DNA of 64,000 bases from Dyadobacter psychrophilus (GCF_900167945.1 NZ_FUZA01000001.1:620001-684000), one strand, 5' to 3'; positions 1-8,784 are shown, counted from the stretch's first letter. Program-made: numbers and translations. Notes: generated from the sequence alone by a model not told the origin.

Positions 1-500
1 ACCAATGCCACACACATGTCGCTCGGGTGCACAGCAATGCATTTGTCGCTTGTGCCGAAAATCGCATGCATCCGGTTGACTCCCTCCAAAGCACCGCAAC
101 CGCTGCCTGGCTCCCGTTTGTTGCAGGGAAGTGCAGTGTCATAAAAATACGAGCACCGGGTGCGCTGCATCATATTGCCTCCGACCGTCGCCATATTCCT
201 GATTTGTGCAGAAGCGCCCGCATTCAAAGCCTTTGAAAGCAACGGATGTTTTTCCAGGACCAGCTTGTCATCGGCAACCTGGCTGTTGAGCGCGAGTGCA
301 CCGATGATCATCTTGCCGTTTTGCTGCTCGATACTTCGGAGCGGAAGGGAATTAATGTCAATCAGTTTTGCAGGAGCCATTACATTCCGTTTCATGAGGT
401 CGACCAGGTTCGTGCCTCCGGCAATGATCTTGGCATTATTGGCCAGCGCACTTACCGCGGCTTTCGCTGTTGATGCGCGTTCATATTGAAATTGTATCAT
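1..500 (-). CDS. Molybdenum hydroxylase FAD/4Fe-4S-binding subunit (PaoB/YagS type), partial
   Basis: This is the middle electron-transfer subunit of a xanthine dehydrogenase-family aldehyde oxidoreductase. It carries electrons between the 2Fe-2S subunit and the molybdenum subunit. About 166 residues are visible; the 3' end lies beyond the left edge. The FAD-binding signature [13 protein letters not shown] is near residues 25-37 and [12 protein letters not shown] near 105-116. Cysteines near 116, 126, 135 and 154 (RC, PCNKR, GSGCG, KCIA) match the extra 4Fe-4S cluster of PaoB-like proteins. The start overlaps the stop of the upstream 2Fe-2S gene in an ATGA, so the two are translationally coupled. 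It has no signal sequence of its own. By family rule it would travel folded with the Tat-tagged partner. The catalytic subunit is expected just off the left edge. Confidence 0.93.
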   Translation of the reverse strand, partial: MIQFQYERASTAKAAVSALANNAKIIAGGTNLVDLMKRNVMAPAKLIDINSLPLRSIEQQNGKMIIGALALNSQVADDKLVLEKHPLLSKALNAGASAQIRNMATVGGNMMQRTRCSYFYDTALPCNKREPGSGCGALEGVNRMHAIFGTSDKCIAVHPSDMCVAL

Positions 501-1135
501 GATCTTTGCCCCCCGTTTTTAACTTCCTGAATCGCTTTTACAATGTTGGGATATGCCCCGCAGCGGCAAATGTTACCACTCATAAATTCTTTGATATCCT
601 CTTTACTATCCGCATGTCCTTCATTAATGCAGGCAATCCCGGACATGATTTGCCCGGGGGTGCAGTAACCGCATTGGAAACCGTCATGTTTGATGAAAGC
701 CTTTTGCATCGGGTGAAGCTCATCTCCTTTCGCGAGCCCTTCAATGGTGGTAACCTGTTTGCCTTCCTGCATTACCGCCAAGCTCAGGCAGGATAACACG
801 CGCTGGCCGTTCACATGCACCGTACATGCTCCGCATTGCCCGTAATCACAACCTTTTTTGGTTCCCGTCAAGTCTAGCTGCTCACGCAGCACGTCCAAAA
901 GCGTGGAACGCGGTTCGACCGCCAATTGCTTTTTTACTCCATTGACAGTCAGGTTGACAGGCGTAGTTTCAAATGCAGCGCTAATTTTTTCTCCCAAATT
1001 ATACTCTGCGGCTTTGGCGACTGTGGCGGGCGCAACGGCGATGGCTGTAAGGATTGAAGACGTTTTCAAAAAGTCCCGCCGGGACTCATGATGATCTTCC
1101 TTTTCAGGTTTAATGTCCGATTTATATTTGTCCAT
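497..1135 (-). CDS. Molybdenum hydroxylase 2Fe-2S subunit with Tat signal (PaoA/YagT type)
   Basis: This is the small iron-sulfur subunit of a three-part molybdenum hydroxylase; it takes electrons from the substrate side to FAD. It has 212 residues. SRRDFLK followed by a hydrophobic stretch ending in ATVAKA (about residues 17-43) is a twin-arginine signal, so the enzyme should work in the periplasm. The plant-type ferredoxin cysteines appear as CDYGQCGAC plus a later Cys. The helical second-cluster domain follows with CGYCTPGQ and [10 protein letters not shown]. It overlaps the FAD subunit by 4 bases and lies 38 bases behind an acetyltransferase gene. The oxidised substrate cannot be told from this subunit; PaoABC relatives oxidise aromatic aldehydes. 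Confidence 0.93.
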   Translation of the reverse strand: MDKYKSDIKPEKEDHHESRRDFLKTSSILTAIAVAPATVAKAAEYNLGEKISAAFETTPVNLTVNGVKKQLAVEPRSTLLDVLREQLDLTGTKKGCDYGQCGACTVHVNGQRVLSCLSLAVMQEGKQVTTIEGLAKGDELHPMQKAFIKHDGFQCGYCTPGQIMSGIACINEGHADSKEDIKEFMSGNICRCGAYPNIVKAIQEVKNGGQRS

Positions 1136-1173
1136 GGTGATCTTATTTAAGAAATGTGATAGTGCTTAGTTAT

Positions 1174-1749
1174 CTAAAAACGCTTTACAACTTTTGCAGG
1201 AATGCCCGCAACGACAGTATTGGGCGGCACATCGCGGTTCACAACGGCACCCGCTGCAACCACCGCATTCTCTCCAATGGTAACACCCGGGAATATCGTC
1301 GCCCCTGCTCCGATCCACACATTTCTTTTGATAAGAATCGAGCCAAGCAGCAGTGTTTTCCTGTCTTCGGGGTCTAGCGGATGATTTTCAGAAGTAAGGT
1401 TGACCCTCGGACCAATTTGTACATCATCTTCAATGGTAATCCCGCCAATGTCCAGAAATGAGCAGGCATGATTGATAAATACGTTTTTACCAAGAGATAT
1501 TGAGCGGCCGAAATTGGTATAAAATGGAGGAAATATGATTGTGGTTTCGTCTATTTCAATCCCGATTATCTCCCCCAGCTTGTTTCGCACATCATCCAGA
1601 TTAGTTGCCTGGGCATTCATTTCAACACAAAGCCGAATCGTCCGGGAAACAACTTCGCTAAACTTTCCGTATTCGGGATCATCTTTCCGGATCGGCCCAC
1701 CCGCCTTCATCCGATCAAAAATATCTGCTTCTGCCAATTGATCATTCAT
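1174..1749 (-). CDS. Hexapeptide-repeat O-acetyltransferase (maltose/galactoside acetyltransferase-like)
   Basis: The product is probably an acetyl-CoA-dependent sugar O-acetyltransferase of the left-handed beta-helix family. It has 191 residues, close to the usual length of LacA/Maa-type enzymes. The N-terminal helical part (residues 1-55) is followed by hexapeptide turns such as SISLGKNVFIN, ITIEDDVQIGP and GENAVVAAGAVV. The motif SENHPLD carries the histidine used as general base in this family. The C-terminus VVAGIPAKVVKRF is typical. The gene sits 11 bases after a small lipoprotein gene and before the molybdenum hydroxylase genes, all leftward, so co-transcription is likely. The acceptor is unknown, and its link with the oxidoreductase is by position only. 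Confidence 0.85.
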   Translation of the reverse strand: MNDQLAEADIFDRMKAGGPIRKDDPEYGKFSEVVSRTIRLCVEMNAQATNLDDVRNKLGEIIGIEIDETTIIFPPFYTNFGRSISLGKNVFINHACSFLDIGGITIEDDVQIGPRVNLTSENHPLDPEDRKTLLLGSILIKRNVWIGAGATIFPGVTIGENAVVAAGAVVNRDVPPNTVVAGIPAKVVKRF

Positions 1750-1760
1750 AGTTTGTTTTT

Positions 1761-2255
1761 TTACTCCAGTTCAAACGTTACCGTCACATCACCGGAACCG
1801 GCAGCCGATGCTGCTAATGCCGCTTCAAGTCCAGCAGGATTTGCAATTCGCCCCAGCCTGGTGTACGAGTACGATGTTGAAAAGCTTTTATAAAACAATA
1901 CCAGCACATTTGAACTGTAGATCATTAAATCCCCAGTATTAATGGTTCTTGGGTTTGATGGATTTATTGGCAGGTTTGAAGGAAAATTATAAAGCTTTTC
2001 ATTTCCGTTTAATTCGCTCATAGAAACCGTCAGCGGCAGCTTTGCCTTGAATGCAGTCACCGTTGGATTATCAACAAGCGTAGCCATGAATGTTTTAGAA
2101 CCAATGTTGATTTTCAGCTGGTTGCTGGTTGTGTCACTCATCATTTCATTGTCGTTCTCCATATTCGTGTCAGGGATTGTCGGATCATCTGTTTTACAGG
2201 CCATATTTGCTGTCAGAAACAAGAATCCTAAAAGGACTATCATAACGTTTTTCAT
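1761..2255 (-). CDS. Small lipoprotein with cyclophilin-like domain
   Basis: The protein has a signal peptide with a lipobox ending LTANMAC, so it should be a lipidated envelope protein. I place the start at the ATG that directly begins this signal; an upstream in-frame start at 2285 would put ten residues before it. After an acidic linker rich in Asp, Asn and Thr (about residues 23-45), the rest resembles the cyclophilin-like fold family. The cues are INIGSKTFMATLVDNPTVTA near the domain start, MSELNGNEKLYNF, a GDLMIYSSNVLVLFYKSF stretch and LGRIANPAGLEAAL. These domains lack the residues of active prolyl isomerases, and relatives are often found with flavin or redox genes. It is first in a leftward group ending in the molybdenum hydroxylase, and an AraC regulator diverges from it. 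Confidence 0.72.
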   Translation of the reverse strand: MKNVMIVLLGFLFLTANMACKTDDPTIPDTNMENDNEMMSDTTSNQLKINIGSKTFMATLVDNPTVTAFKAKLPLTVSMSELNGNEKLYNFPSNLPINPSNPRTINTGDLMIYSSNVLVLFYKSFSTSYSYTRLGRIANPAGLEAALAASAAGSGDVTVTFELE

Positions 2256-2441
2256 TTTTTGGCTAAGCACATTCATATCCGTCATATCGATGTTTACATT
2301 TTAATAAAAGCAAAGGTCGATTCAGAGCAGCTTCCGTTTTTATATAGATTACTGTATTATTTACCACTTTTACGGATTTGGCCATTCATAAGAATATACC
2401 CATTGCAGCATTACTATATTTGAAACCTAATTCGCTGGTAT

Positions 2442-3338
2442 ATGGAAAAAGTCGAAAGGATAGACACGGTAAAGCAGTACAACAATTGGATCGGTGCCGA
2501 CACGCTGCACCCGCTGGTAAGTGTGATCAATTTCAATGAAATACCAACCGTGCAGCATTTCAGACGCTATATGGGCGTTTATGCTGTTTTCCTGAAAAAT
2601 ATCAAATGCGGTGATATGACCTATGGTTGCCAGCCATACGATTATGAGGACGGCACATTGGTTTTCGTGGCACCAGGACAAGTATATGGCATTGACAGCA
2701 AGGGAGTTGCAACCAAGCCATCAGGATACGCACTCATTTTCCACCCCGATCTGATCGCAGGCACGCATTTGGGAAAAATCATTAAAGATTATACATTCTT
2801 TTCCTATGAGGTCAGTGAAGCCTTGCATTTATCCAAAAAGGAAAGGGAGACAATTGTAGATTCTTTTGAAAAAATAAAAACTGAAATAGACCAGAACATT
2901 GACAAACACAGCAAAACACTGATTGTTTCCAATATCGAATTGTTTCTCAATTACTGCATGCGATTTTATGACAGGCAGTTCATCACACGCATTAATGCGA
3001 ATAAGGACATCTTGGTACGGTTTGAGGAGATGCTGAATGAATATTTCAAGTCAGGAAAAACGCAAACATTAGGCCTTCCCAACGTGGCTTACTGCGCTGA
3101 AAGGCTAAATTTATCCCCAAACTATTTTGGCGACCTCATTAAAAAGGAGACTGGTAACACGGCTTTGGATTTTATTCAGTCGAGAGTGATCGAGGAGGCC
3201 AAGGTTAAAATTTTTGATCCCAATACATCGCTGGGAGAAATTGCTTACCAGCTTGGTTTTAAATATCAACAGCATTTTACAAGGTTATTTAAACAAAAGA
3301 CCGGTGTCACTCCTAATGAATACCGGAGTTTAAATTGA
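2442..3338 (+). CDS. AraC-family transcriptional regulator
   Basis: The protein has 298 residues. The N-terminal half (about 20-150) looks like a cupin-type sensing domain of the AraC ligand-binding class, with an FVAPGQVYGI segment. The C-terminal 100 residues contain the two helix-turn-helix motifs, with AERLNLSPNYFGDLIKKETG and IAYQLGFKYQQHFTRLFKQK, ending in the usual GVTPNEYRSL. It is transcribed away from the lipoprotein, acetyltransferase and molybdenum hydroxylase unit, with about 190 bases between starts. It is therefore the natural candidate to control that unit, probably in response to an oxidisable small molecule. That role is inferred from position only. Confidence 0.93.
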   Translation: MEKVERIDTVKQYNNWIGADTLHPLVSVINFNEIPTVQHFRRYMGVYAVFLKNIKCGDMTYGCQPYDYEDGTLVFVAPGQVYGIDSKGVATKPSGYALIFHPDLIAGTHLGKIIKDYTFFSYEVSEALHLSKKERETIVDSFEKIKTEIDQNIDKHSKTLIVSNIELFLNYCMRFYDRQFITRINANKDILVRFEEMLNEYFKSGKTQTLGLPNVAYCAERLNLSPNYFGDLIKKETGNTALDFIQSRVIEEAKVKIFDPNTSLGEIAYQLGFKYQQHFTRLFKQKTGVTPNEYRSLN

Positions 3339-3397
3339 TAGGTCCCCGAGTCTAAATGCCCTACGGCTCTTACATATAGCAACTTAGGGACGCAAGG

Positions 3398-3445
3398 ATA
3401 GCAATTATTTGCTATTGTGCAGTGTGCGTAGTTTACGGTTTTTTG
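3398..3445 (+). promoter_or_regulatory. Candidate operator-promoter of the GEVED/mini-collar genes
   Basis: A perfect inverted repeat ATAGCAA-TTAT-TTGCTAT spans 3398-3415 and is followed by TGTGCA. A TTTTTTG element ends at 3445, exactly 30 bases after the palindrome, and resembles the -7 element of Bacteroidota promoters. The start codon follows 26 bases later. The same palindrome with the same 30-base spacing occurs upstream of 12118. A single-arm version lies upstream of the response regulator gene at 8681. If the TTTTG is the -7 box, the palindrome is centred near -42, a normal activator position. The bound protein is inferred to be the LuxR-type regulator encoded nearby. Confidence 0.6.
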
Positions 3446-3470
3446 TATAAAAGACCTTAACTACGTCCGG

Positions 3471-6400
3471 ATGAAAATCATAAACTTCTACTCAACATTC
3501 CTTTTAATCCTTTTGTGCGTTGCTGGCAGTCGGTTTGCTCATGCACAAACCTATTGCGCCTCCGGGGGGAGCGGTGGCCAGGATATCGTGAACGTGCAGA
3601 TAGGCACAATAAACAATTCCTCAACATGTAATCAAACAGCTGGCGCTGGATCTGTGCCGGGTAGTTATTCGAATTACGTCGATCTTGCTGCCCCGGATCT
3701 TATGCAGTTTAAAACTGTTCCTTTTTCGATCGGCGTTGCCTATTGCACTGGTTTCCAATCCGTAACAACTTCAATTTGGATCGACTTCAACCATGACGGA
3801 AGTTTCGGTGAAGGTGAACTTGCGTATCGCTCGGGGTCAGTCTTCGAACCAAATCATACTGTAACGGGTACAATCACCATTCCGGGAGGTGCCTTGTTAG
3901 GCCCAACACGCATGCGGGTTATCACCGCAGCAACTGGATTTGCAGATCCTTGCGGAAGTTACAATGGTGGTGAAACAGAAGATTATACGGTGACCATTGT
4001 ATCACCACCCTTTTGTAATGGTGCACCTGCACCGGGAAATACCTTAGCGAGTCAAACAACTACTTGCCTCAATGGAACCATTGATCTCTCGTTCTCTTCA
4101 TCTTCCGCACTGAACAGTGGTGATGCTGTCGGGTTTACTTACCAATGGTTCAATAATGCCGGCCCCATTGCAGGCGCTACCAACCCTACCTACACAGCAA
4201 CCATTACAACGGCAGACAATTTTTATTGTCAAGTCACATGCAGCCAAAGTGGCCAAACGGGGCAATCAGCTCCGATTGCGATTAGTTTGACACCGTTTTA
4301 TGCATGCTATTGCGCTTCTGCTGCTACAAATACCACAGGTGCGGACATTTTCAATGTAACAGCAGGGACACTAAACAATACTTCTGACCTTTCTCAAACC
4401 GGAGGGCCCGGGTCCATTTTAAATAGATATTCCAATTACACAACCCTGGTGGCGGCTCCGGTCTTTAATCAGCAGGCCACGATACCATTTTCAATACAAG
4501 TTTCGGGAAACAGCGGAAATGCCTCAACTTCCATCTGGATTGATTACAATCAGAATGGCATTTTCGAAAATCCAGCTGAAAGAGTATATCAAACATCCCA
4601 GCCAAATTCTGGTAACCATACAGTTAGCGGTTCTTTCACAATTCCTTTAAGCGCTGCAACGGGCGTCACAGGAATGAGAGTCGTTACCAATGCCGGTCAA
4701 AATCCGGTAGGCTCTGCTTGTGATAATTATGGTGAGGGAGAAACCGAAGATTATGTAGTCAACATCGGCGAAGTTCCGGCATGCAGCGGTGACCCGATCC
4801 AAACCAAAACAATCGCTACACAACTTCCCGTTTGCCCGGAGGCGAGGTATACCTTCTCTCTCACTCCTGCGATTATTACTGTCGGCAACACGTATCAATG
4901 GTATAATGACGGCGGATTGATTGCAGGTGCAACAGAGGAAACATATACGGCAACCATTACAAGCGCGGACAATTTTTATTGCGAGGTGACCTGTTCCAAT
5001 GGCTCAAAGACGACAAGATCAATTCCCGTTTCTGTCCTGACATGCTATTGCACTTCTACCGCTCTTAGCGGGCCAACATTAGATGTTACCAATGTAACCG
5101 CTGGAACATTAAACCATTCAACCAGCTTTTCTCAAACAGGCGGACCTGGATCAGCATTGGGTGCTTATTCCGACTTTACTACTGTGGTGGACGCGCCCGT
5201 ATTTAATCAATTGGCAACGATCCCGTTTTCAGTATCCGCAGGCGGGACTGCCTCTTATTTCTACATTGCTATCTGGATAGACTATAACCGCAATGGCACC
5301 TTTGAAAGTCCCGGTGAATTTATACATCAGGTAAGAGGTTTTCAGAATTTGACCACTACCGGCTCATTTATCATTCCTAAAACCGCATCAACAGGAATCA
5401 CCCGTATGCGGGTCATTACCAGTATTGGCCTGAATCCGCTTAATTCCGCCTGTGAAAATTACGGTCAGGGGGAAACCGAAGATTATCTGATCAACATTGC
5501 GCCCCCTCCTGCTTGCAGCGACAGCCCGTTACAACTCAATGCAATAGCTACGCAAAACCCGGTTTGCCCGGAAGTGAGTTTTACTTTTTCGCTCAGTCCT
5601 ACTATACTTACCTCCAATAACACATATCAATGGTATAATAATGCTGGTCCGATTGCAGGTGCTACGAATGAAACGTATACTGCGACAATCACAGGTCCTG
5701 ACAATTTTTATTGCGAGGTAACCTGTCCAACCGGCCAAAACACAACCATATCGACACCGGTTGCTGTCCATGGGACATTTCTTTATTGCCCTTGTACTTC
5801 TGCATCAGATAATAATTCAGGTTCTGACATATTCAATGTATCGATTGCTGAAATAAATAATTCTTCTGATTGTGGTCAAACCGGAGGTCCGGGCTCTATA
5901 CATAATAGATATTCAGATTACACGAGGCTGGTAGCTGCGCCTAACCTTACAATTGCGAATGCTATTCCGATCTCTGTTCGCACGGCTGCTTGTAATTCTT
6001 TTGGTCTCAGTTCAACATCTGTCTGGATCGATTACAACCATAATGGAAGTTTTGATGCGCCTGGGGAAAGAGTGTTCTTCTCATCGAATAATTTTTCACC
6101 GGACTATACGCTAACGGGTTCCATTTCAATTCCGGAAACTGCTTTGCCAGGTTTAACGCGCATGAGAGTCATATCCGGTAACGGAGGAGTTGGTGAATCT
6201 GCCTGCGGAGGTTATAGCAGTGGTGAAACGGAAGATTACTTTGTGAATATTGTCGTTCCAATTTGTGATGGTAACGTCTCTCTCCCTACTTCGGCAACAA
6301 CAAATACACAAAATGTAGCCACAAAGCCTCTGGTATCCAATGGTTGTGAATATGTAGCCAAAGTAGTGCCTACAGAAGGCTTTACGGATGCTACGATCAA

Positions 6401-7325
6401 AAGCTGGCTTGAAACAATCCCGCCATTTAATTATGTGCCGAGGCATTATGAAATTACACCCGCCACCAACGCAAACACAGCAACCGGCACGGTAACATTG
6501 TACTTCTCACAAGCTGATTTTAATGCTTATAATGCAACGATCAGTAGTGGTCTTTTGCCAACCGGCCCGAATGATGTCTCAGGTATCCCCAACTTCCAGA
6601 TCATTAAATTTTCAGGAACCAGCCCGACAGGCCTTAACTATCCCGGGCAGCCGGCATCTATCCCGAGCGAAGAGAATTCCTGGAATACAGGAGATTATAC
6701 TTTTGTCTGGAATTCAATCAATTCCATTTGGGAAGTAACATTCCCTGTGTCCGGATTCAGCGGCTTTATAGCCAAATCCAATGCACAACCTTTACCGGTT
6801 ACATTGATTTCTTTCACAGGGAAAGTCGTAGAGAAAAGCAATGAGCTCAACTGGAAAACAAGTTCTGAAGTTAATTTCAGTCATTTCGAGATCCAGAGAA
6901 GCTTGAATGCAAAAACATTTGAGAAAATAGGTGAACTGGCATCTGATGAACAGCGGATTTACACTTTCCTTGATCCCAATACACCTCGTGGAAAAGCATA
7001 TTACCGGCTGAAAATGATCGATCTGGATACGAAATACAGCTATTCTAAAATGATTGCAATAGGAGGCGATTCAGAAAAATCCGTAGTCGGCAATTTTTAC
7101 CCTAACCCAAGTAATGGTAAAGTCTATATTGAAATTAATGCACTAAAAAAAGGCACCTGGCATATAACCCACTATAATGTGGCAGGAAGAGTGTTATCGC
7201 ATAAGGTTAAGATTCTACAAGCTGGGTTGAACATTATTGCGATAGACAAGCTGTCTACTGGTGTAAACATTTTGAAGTTTGACAACGGAAGTATTTCCGA
7301 AACCAGGAAAGTAGTAAGAGACTAG
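3471..7325 (+). CDS. Type IX-secreted protein with four GEVED and Ig-like repeats
   Basis: This is a large cell-surface or secreted protein of 1284 residues. It has an N-terminal signal peptide (about 1-26, ending AHAQ). Four GEVED domains end in GETEDY motifs near residues 166, 424, 668 and 919. Each contains an IWIDFNHDGSF-like calcium-loop segment and an RMRVI strand. Ig-like inserts with QWFNNAGPIAGAT and DNFYCEVTC follow the first three, giving a repeat period of about 250 residues. Near 935-1060 there is a cysteine-containing module, and the last 80 residues (from FYPNPSNGKVYIE) are a type A type IX secretion sorting domain. GEVED proteins are usually adhesins or parts of secreted enzymes; no catalytic domain is visible here. 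Two tail-collar genes follow within 25 and 40 bases and probably share its transcript. Confidence 0.93.
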   Translation: MKIINFYSTFLLILLCVAGSRFAHAQTYCASGGSGGQDIVNVQIGTINNSSTCNQTAGAGSVPGSYSNYVDLAAPDLMQFKTVPFSIGVAYCTGFQSVTTSIWIDFNHDGSFGEGELAYRSGSVFEPNHTVTGTITIPGGALLGPTRMRVITAATGFADPCGSYNGGETEDYTVTIVSPPFCNGAPAPGNTLASQTTTCLNGTIDLSFSSSSALNSGDAVGFTYQWFNNAGPIAGATNPTYTATITTADNFYCQVTCSQSGQTGQSAPIAISLTPFYACYCASAATNTTGADIFNVTAGTLNNTSDLSQTGGPGSILNRYSNYTTLVAAPVFNQQATIPFSIQVSGNSGNASTSIWIDYNQNGIFENPAERVYQTSQPNSGNHTVSGSFTIPLSAATGVTGMRVVTNAGQNPVGSACDNYGEGETEDYVVNIGEVPACSGDPIQTKTIATQLPVCPEARYTFSLTPAIITVGNTYQWYNDGGLIAGATEETYTATITSADNFYCEVTCSNGSKTTRSIPVSVLTCYCTSTALSGPTLDVTNVTAGTLNHSTSFSQTGGPGSALGAYSDFTTVVDAPVFNQLATIPFSVSAGGTASYFYIAIWIDYNRNGTFESPGEFIHQVRGFQNLTTTGSFIIPKTASTGITRMRVITSIGLNPLNSACENYGQGETEDYLINIAPPPACSDSPLQLNAIATQNPVCPEVSFTFSLSPTILTSNNTYQWYNNAGPIAGATNETYTATITGPDNFYCEVTCPTGQNTTISTPVAVHGTFLYCPCTSASDNNSGSDIFNVSIAEINNSSDCGQTGGPGSIHNRYSDYTRLVAAPNLTIANAIPISVRTAACNSFGLSSTSVWIDYNHNGSFDAPGERVFFSSNNFSPDYTLTGSISIPETALPGLTRMRVISGNGGVGESACGGYSSGETEDYFVNIVVPICDGNVSLPTSATTNTQNVATKPLVSNGCEYVAKVVPTEGFTDATIKSWLETIPPFNYVPRHYEITPATNANTATGTVTLYFSQADFNAYNATISSGLLPTGPNDVSGIPNFQIIKFSGTSPTGLNYPGQPASIPSEENSWNTGDYTFVWNSINSIWEVTFPVSGFSGFIAKSNAQPLPVTLISFTGKVVEKSNELNWKTSSEVNFSHFEIQRSLNAKTFEKIGELASDEQRIYTFLDPNTPRGKAYYRLKMIDLDTKYSYSKMIAIGGDSEKSVVGNFYPNPSNGKVYIEINALKKGTWHITHYNVAGRVLSHKVKILQAGLNIIAIDKLSTGVNILKFDNGSISETRKVVRD

Positions 7326-7348
7326 CGAAAGAATAACGATTTGTTGCC

Positions 7349-7651
7349 ATGGAATACCCTTATGTCGGCGAAATCAAAATGTTCGCCGGAAAATTCGCTC
7401 CTGAGGGCTGGCATTTCTGCGATGGGACGCTGCTTCCTATCGCAGAAAACCATTTCCTTTTTCACGTGCTGGGAACCACTTACGGCGGCGACGGACGGGT
7501 AACATTTGGCCTTCCGGATCTCAGAGGTGAGATGCCAGTGCATCAGGACGAGGGGCCCGGCGGCGGGGACCGGCCTTTTCAGGAAGGCGAGCCCTATCTG
7601 TATGTCAACTATATCATTTCACTATATGGGATATACGCTCCAAAAAACTGA
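7349..7651 (+). CDS. Reduced phage-tail-collar domain protein (MdpB-like), first copy
   Basis: The protein has 100 residues. Residues 1-66 match the tail collar domain, with VGEIKMFAGKFAPEGWHFCD, LGTTYGGDGRVTFGLPDLRG and the conserved Cys-Asp-Gly. Family members usually run to about 170-190 residues with a central GQAGGEE...HTH region. Here that middle is missing: the collar domain passes after a Gly-Pro-rich bridge into the usual C-terminal end, seen as YLYVNYIISLYGIY. Both conserved ends are in one frame, so this looks like an internally shortened family member, not a frameshift. It is not part of a prophage. It lies 23 bases after the GEVED gene and before a second copy. The function is unknown; Bacteroidota relatives are often annotated as microcystin-dependent or phage tail proteins without evidence of either role. 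Confidence 0.85.
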   Translation: MEYPYVGEIKMFAGKFAPEGWHFCDGTLLPIAENHFLFHVLGTTYGGDGRVTFGLPDLRGEMPVHQDEGPGGGDRPFQEGEPYLYVNYIISLYGIYAPKN

Positions 7652-7690
7652 GCTTAACATTCATCCCTTTCTTACCCGAAACTTACAGTC

Positions 7691-8044
7691 ATGGGAGAAC
7701 CTTTTCTGGCAGAAATAAAATTTATTCCCGCCCCTGCCGTACCCGAAGGCTGGGCCAGGTGTGACGGCCGGGAAATGTGCATTGCGGAACATCCGGCTTT
7801 ATTTGAACTGCTTGGCACATCTTTCGGCGGCGACGGGCGGTCGACTTTCGCGCTGCCTAACCTTGTGGGCCGCAGGCCCGTGCAGATTGAATTGCATGCA
7901 GAAATGCTTTCAATTGCTAATCAGTCATCGCGTCCGCTGGGTCTGGAAAGAAGGGTTCAGCCGCAGTCCGCAGCGCCAACTTATGAATCGACTGATTTTT
8001 GCATTGCTTTAAAGGGCGTTTTTCCATTAAGCAACAAACCCTAA
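7691..8044 (+). CDS. Reduced phage-tail-collar domain protein (MdpB-like), second copy
   Basis: The protein has 117 residues and is a diverged paralogue of the preceding gene. FLAEIKFIPAPAVPEGWARC, LGTSFGGDGRSTFALPNLVG and the Cys-Asp-Gly pair define the tail collar domain in residues 1-65. The central region typical of longer relatives is replaced by a short unrelated linker. The C-terminus TDFCIALKGVFPLSNK matches the family's conserved tail end. Phe, Pro and Ala replace the Met-Phe-Ala-Gly of the first copy, so the two may form different subunits of one assembly. It converges on the response regulator gene, with only 4 bases between stop codons. Confidence 0.85.
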   Translation: MGEPFLAEIKFIPAPAVPEGWARCDGREMCIAEHPALFELLGTSFGGDGRSTFALPNLVGRRPVQIELHAEMLSIANQSSRPLGLERRVQPQSAAPTYESTDFCIALKGVFPLSNKP

Positions 8045-8048
8045 CAGG

Positions 8049-8681
8049 TCAGACCAGCCTTTCCCTGATCGCCAGACTTACCGCCTCGGTGGCGCTGTTT
8101 ACGTAAAGTTTGTCATAAATATTGCGGATGTGGTTATTGACCGTATTATAAGCAATATCACATTCTGCGGCGATTAATTTGTAGCTGTAACCTTTGACCA
8201 AAAAGCCTAAGATGTGTTTCTCGCGCTCGGTCAGGTGGTAATCTTTTTTGGTTGTCGCCTCAGAAGAAAAGTAACGCAGGACTTTGGTAGCAATGCTGCC
8301 AGTCATAGGCGCCCCCCCTTCAAGTGCCTCTCTCAAACTCTCAATAAATCTCTCAGGGCTCGTTTTTTTTAACAAATATCCGTTGGCGCCAGCTTGGAGA
8401 CTACCGAAAATCCGCTCGTCTTCTTCGAAGTTGGTTTGGATCAGCACAGGTAATGCACCAAAATGCCTTCTTATCAGGATAGTTGCATCTATGCCGTTTG
8501 TTCCGGGCATGTCGATATCCATGAGCACAAGGTCGGGCTTCGATTCGGTAATGTTGGCCAATAGGTTATTAGCATTGGGAAAAGTCCCCGAGCACACGAA
8601 GCCATCAGAGAGATTGAGCAGCATGGACACACTGCTCAATCTTTCCTGATTATCGTCGAAAATAATGATCCTTGATGCCAT
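8049..8681 (-). CDS. NarL/LuxR-family response regulator
   Basis: The protein has 210 residues from the ATG I prefer (MASRIIIFDDN), which has AAGG a few bases upstream; an upstream ATG at 8699 would add six residues. The receiver domain (about 1-120) has the acidic pair near 9-10, the phospho-acceptor Asp near 55 (LVLMDIDMPG), a Thr in VLIQTN and the Lys in YLLKK. A LuxR-type helix-turn-helix (about 145-205) begins LTEREKHILGFLVKGYSYKLI and has VNNHIRNIYDKLYVNS. The sensor kinase gene lies just upstream on the same strand, making a cognate pair. The gene has its own promoter-like element in the gap between them, with the same half-site found at two other promoters nearby, so autoregulation is likely. 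Confidence 0.93.
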   Translation of the reverse strand: MASRIIIFDDNQERLSSVSMLLNLSDGFVCSGTFPNANNLLANITESKPDLVLMDIDMPGTNGIDATILIRRHFGALPVLIQTNFEEDERIFGSLQAGANGYLLKKTSPERFIESLREALEGGAPMTGSIATKVLRYFSSEATTKKDYHLTEREKHILGFLVKGYSYKLIAAECDIAYNTVNNHIRNIYDKLYVNSATEAVSLAIRERLV

Positions 8682-8726
8682 AAGGTGCCTTAACAGCATT
8701 TAATATGATCTTGAAATAATTTGCTG

Positions 8727-8774
8727 CAAAATTAACAACCGAATATCTTCAACAATATAGCAAATACTAGTCAT
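8727..8774 (-). promoter_or_regulatory. Candidate promoter of the LuxR-type regulator with TTGCTAT half-site
   Basis: Reading on the minus strand, TTGCTAT (8763 to 8757) is followed exactly 30 bases later by the end of TAATTTTG (8734 to 8727), a perfect match to the Bacteroidota TAnnTTTG element. The partner arm upstream is degenerate (ATGACTA, 4 of 7 matches to ATAGCAA). The spacing equals that of the two full palindromes at 3398 and 12031. The element lies between the kinase stop and the regulator start, so it could let the regulator be made apart from the kinase. Confidence 0.5.
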
Positions 8775-8784
8775 CTTTATTTGG

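Noticed and set aside
3376..3382. An extra ATAGCAA half-site before the GEVED palindrome
   Set aside because: It has no partner arm at the four-base spacing and no TTTG at the 30-base distance. It may be chance.
7349..7651. Possible frameshift in the first collar gene
   Set aside because: Both conserved ends of the family lie in one reading frame, and the second copy is short in the same place.
7349..8044. Possible prophage because of tail-collar domains
   Set aside because: No capsid, tail, lysis, integrase or packaging genes lie nearby, and neither attachment repeats nor composition change are seen.
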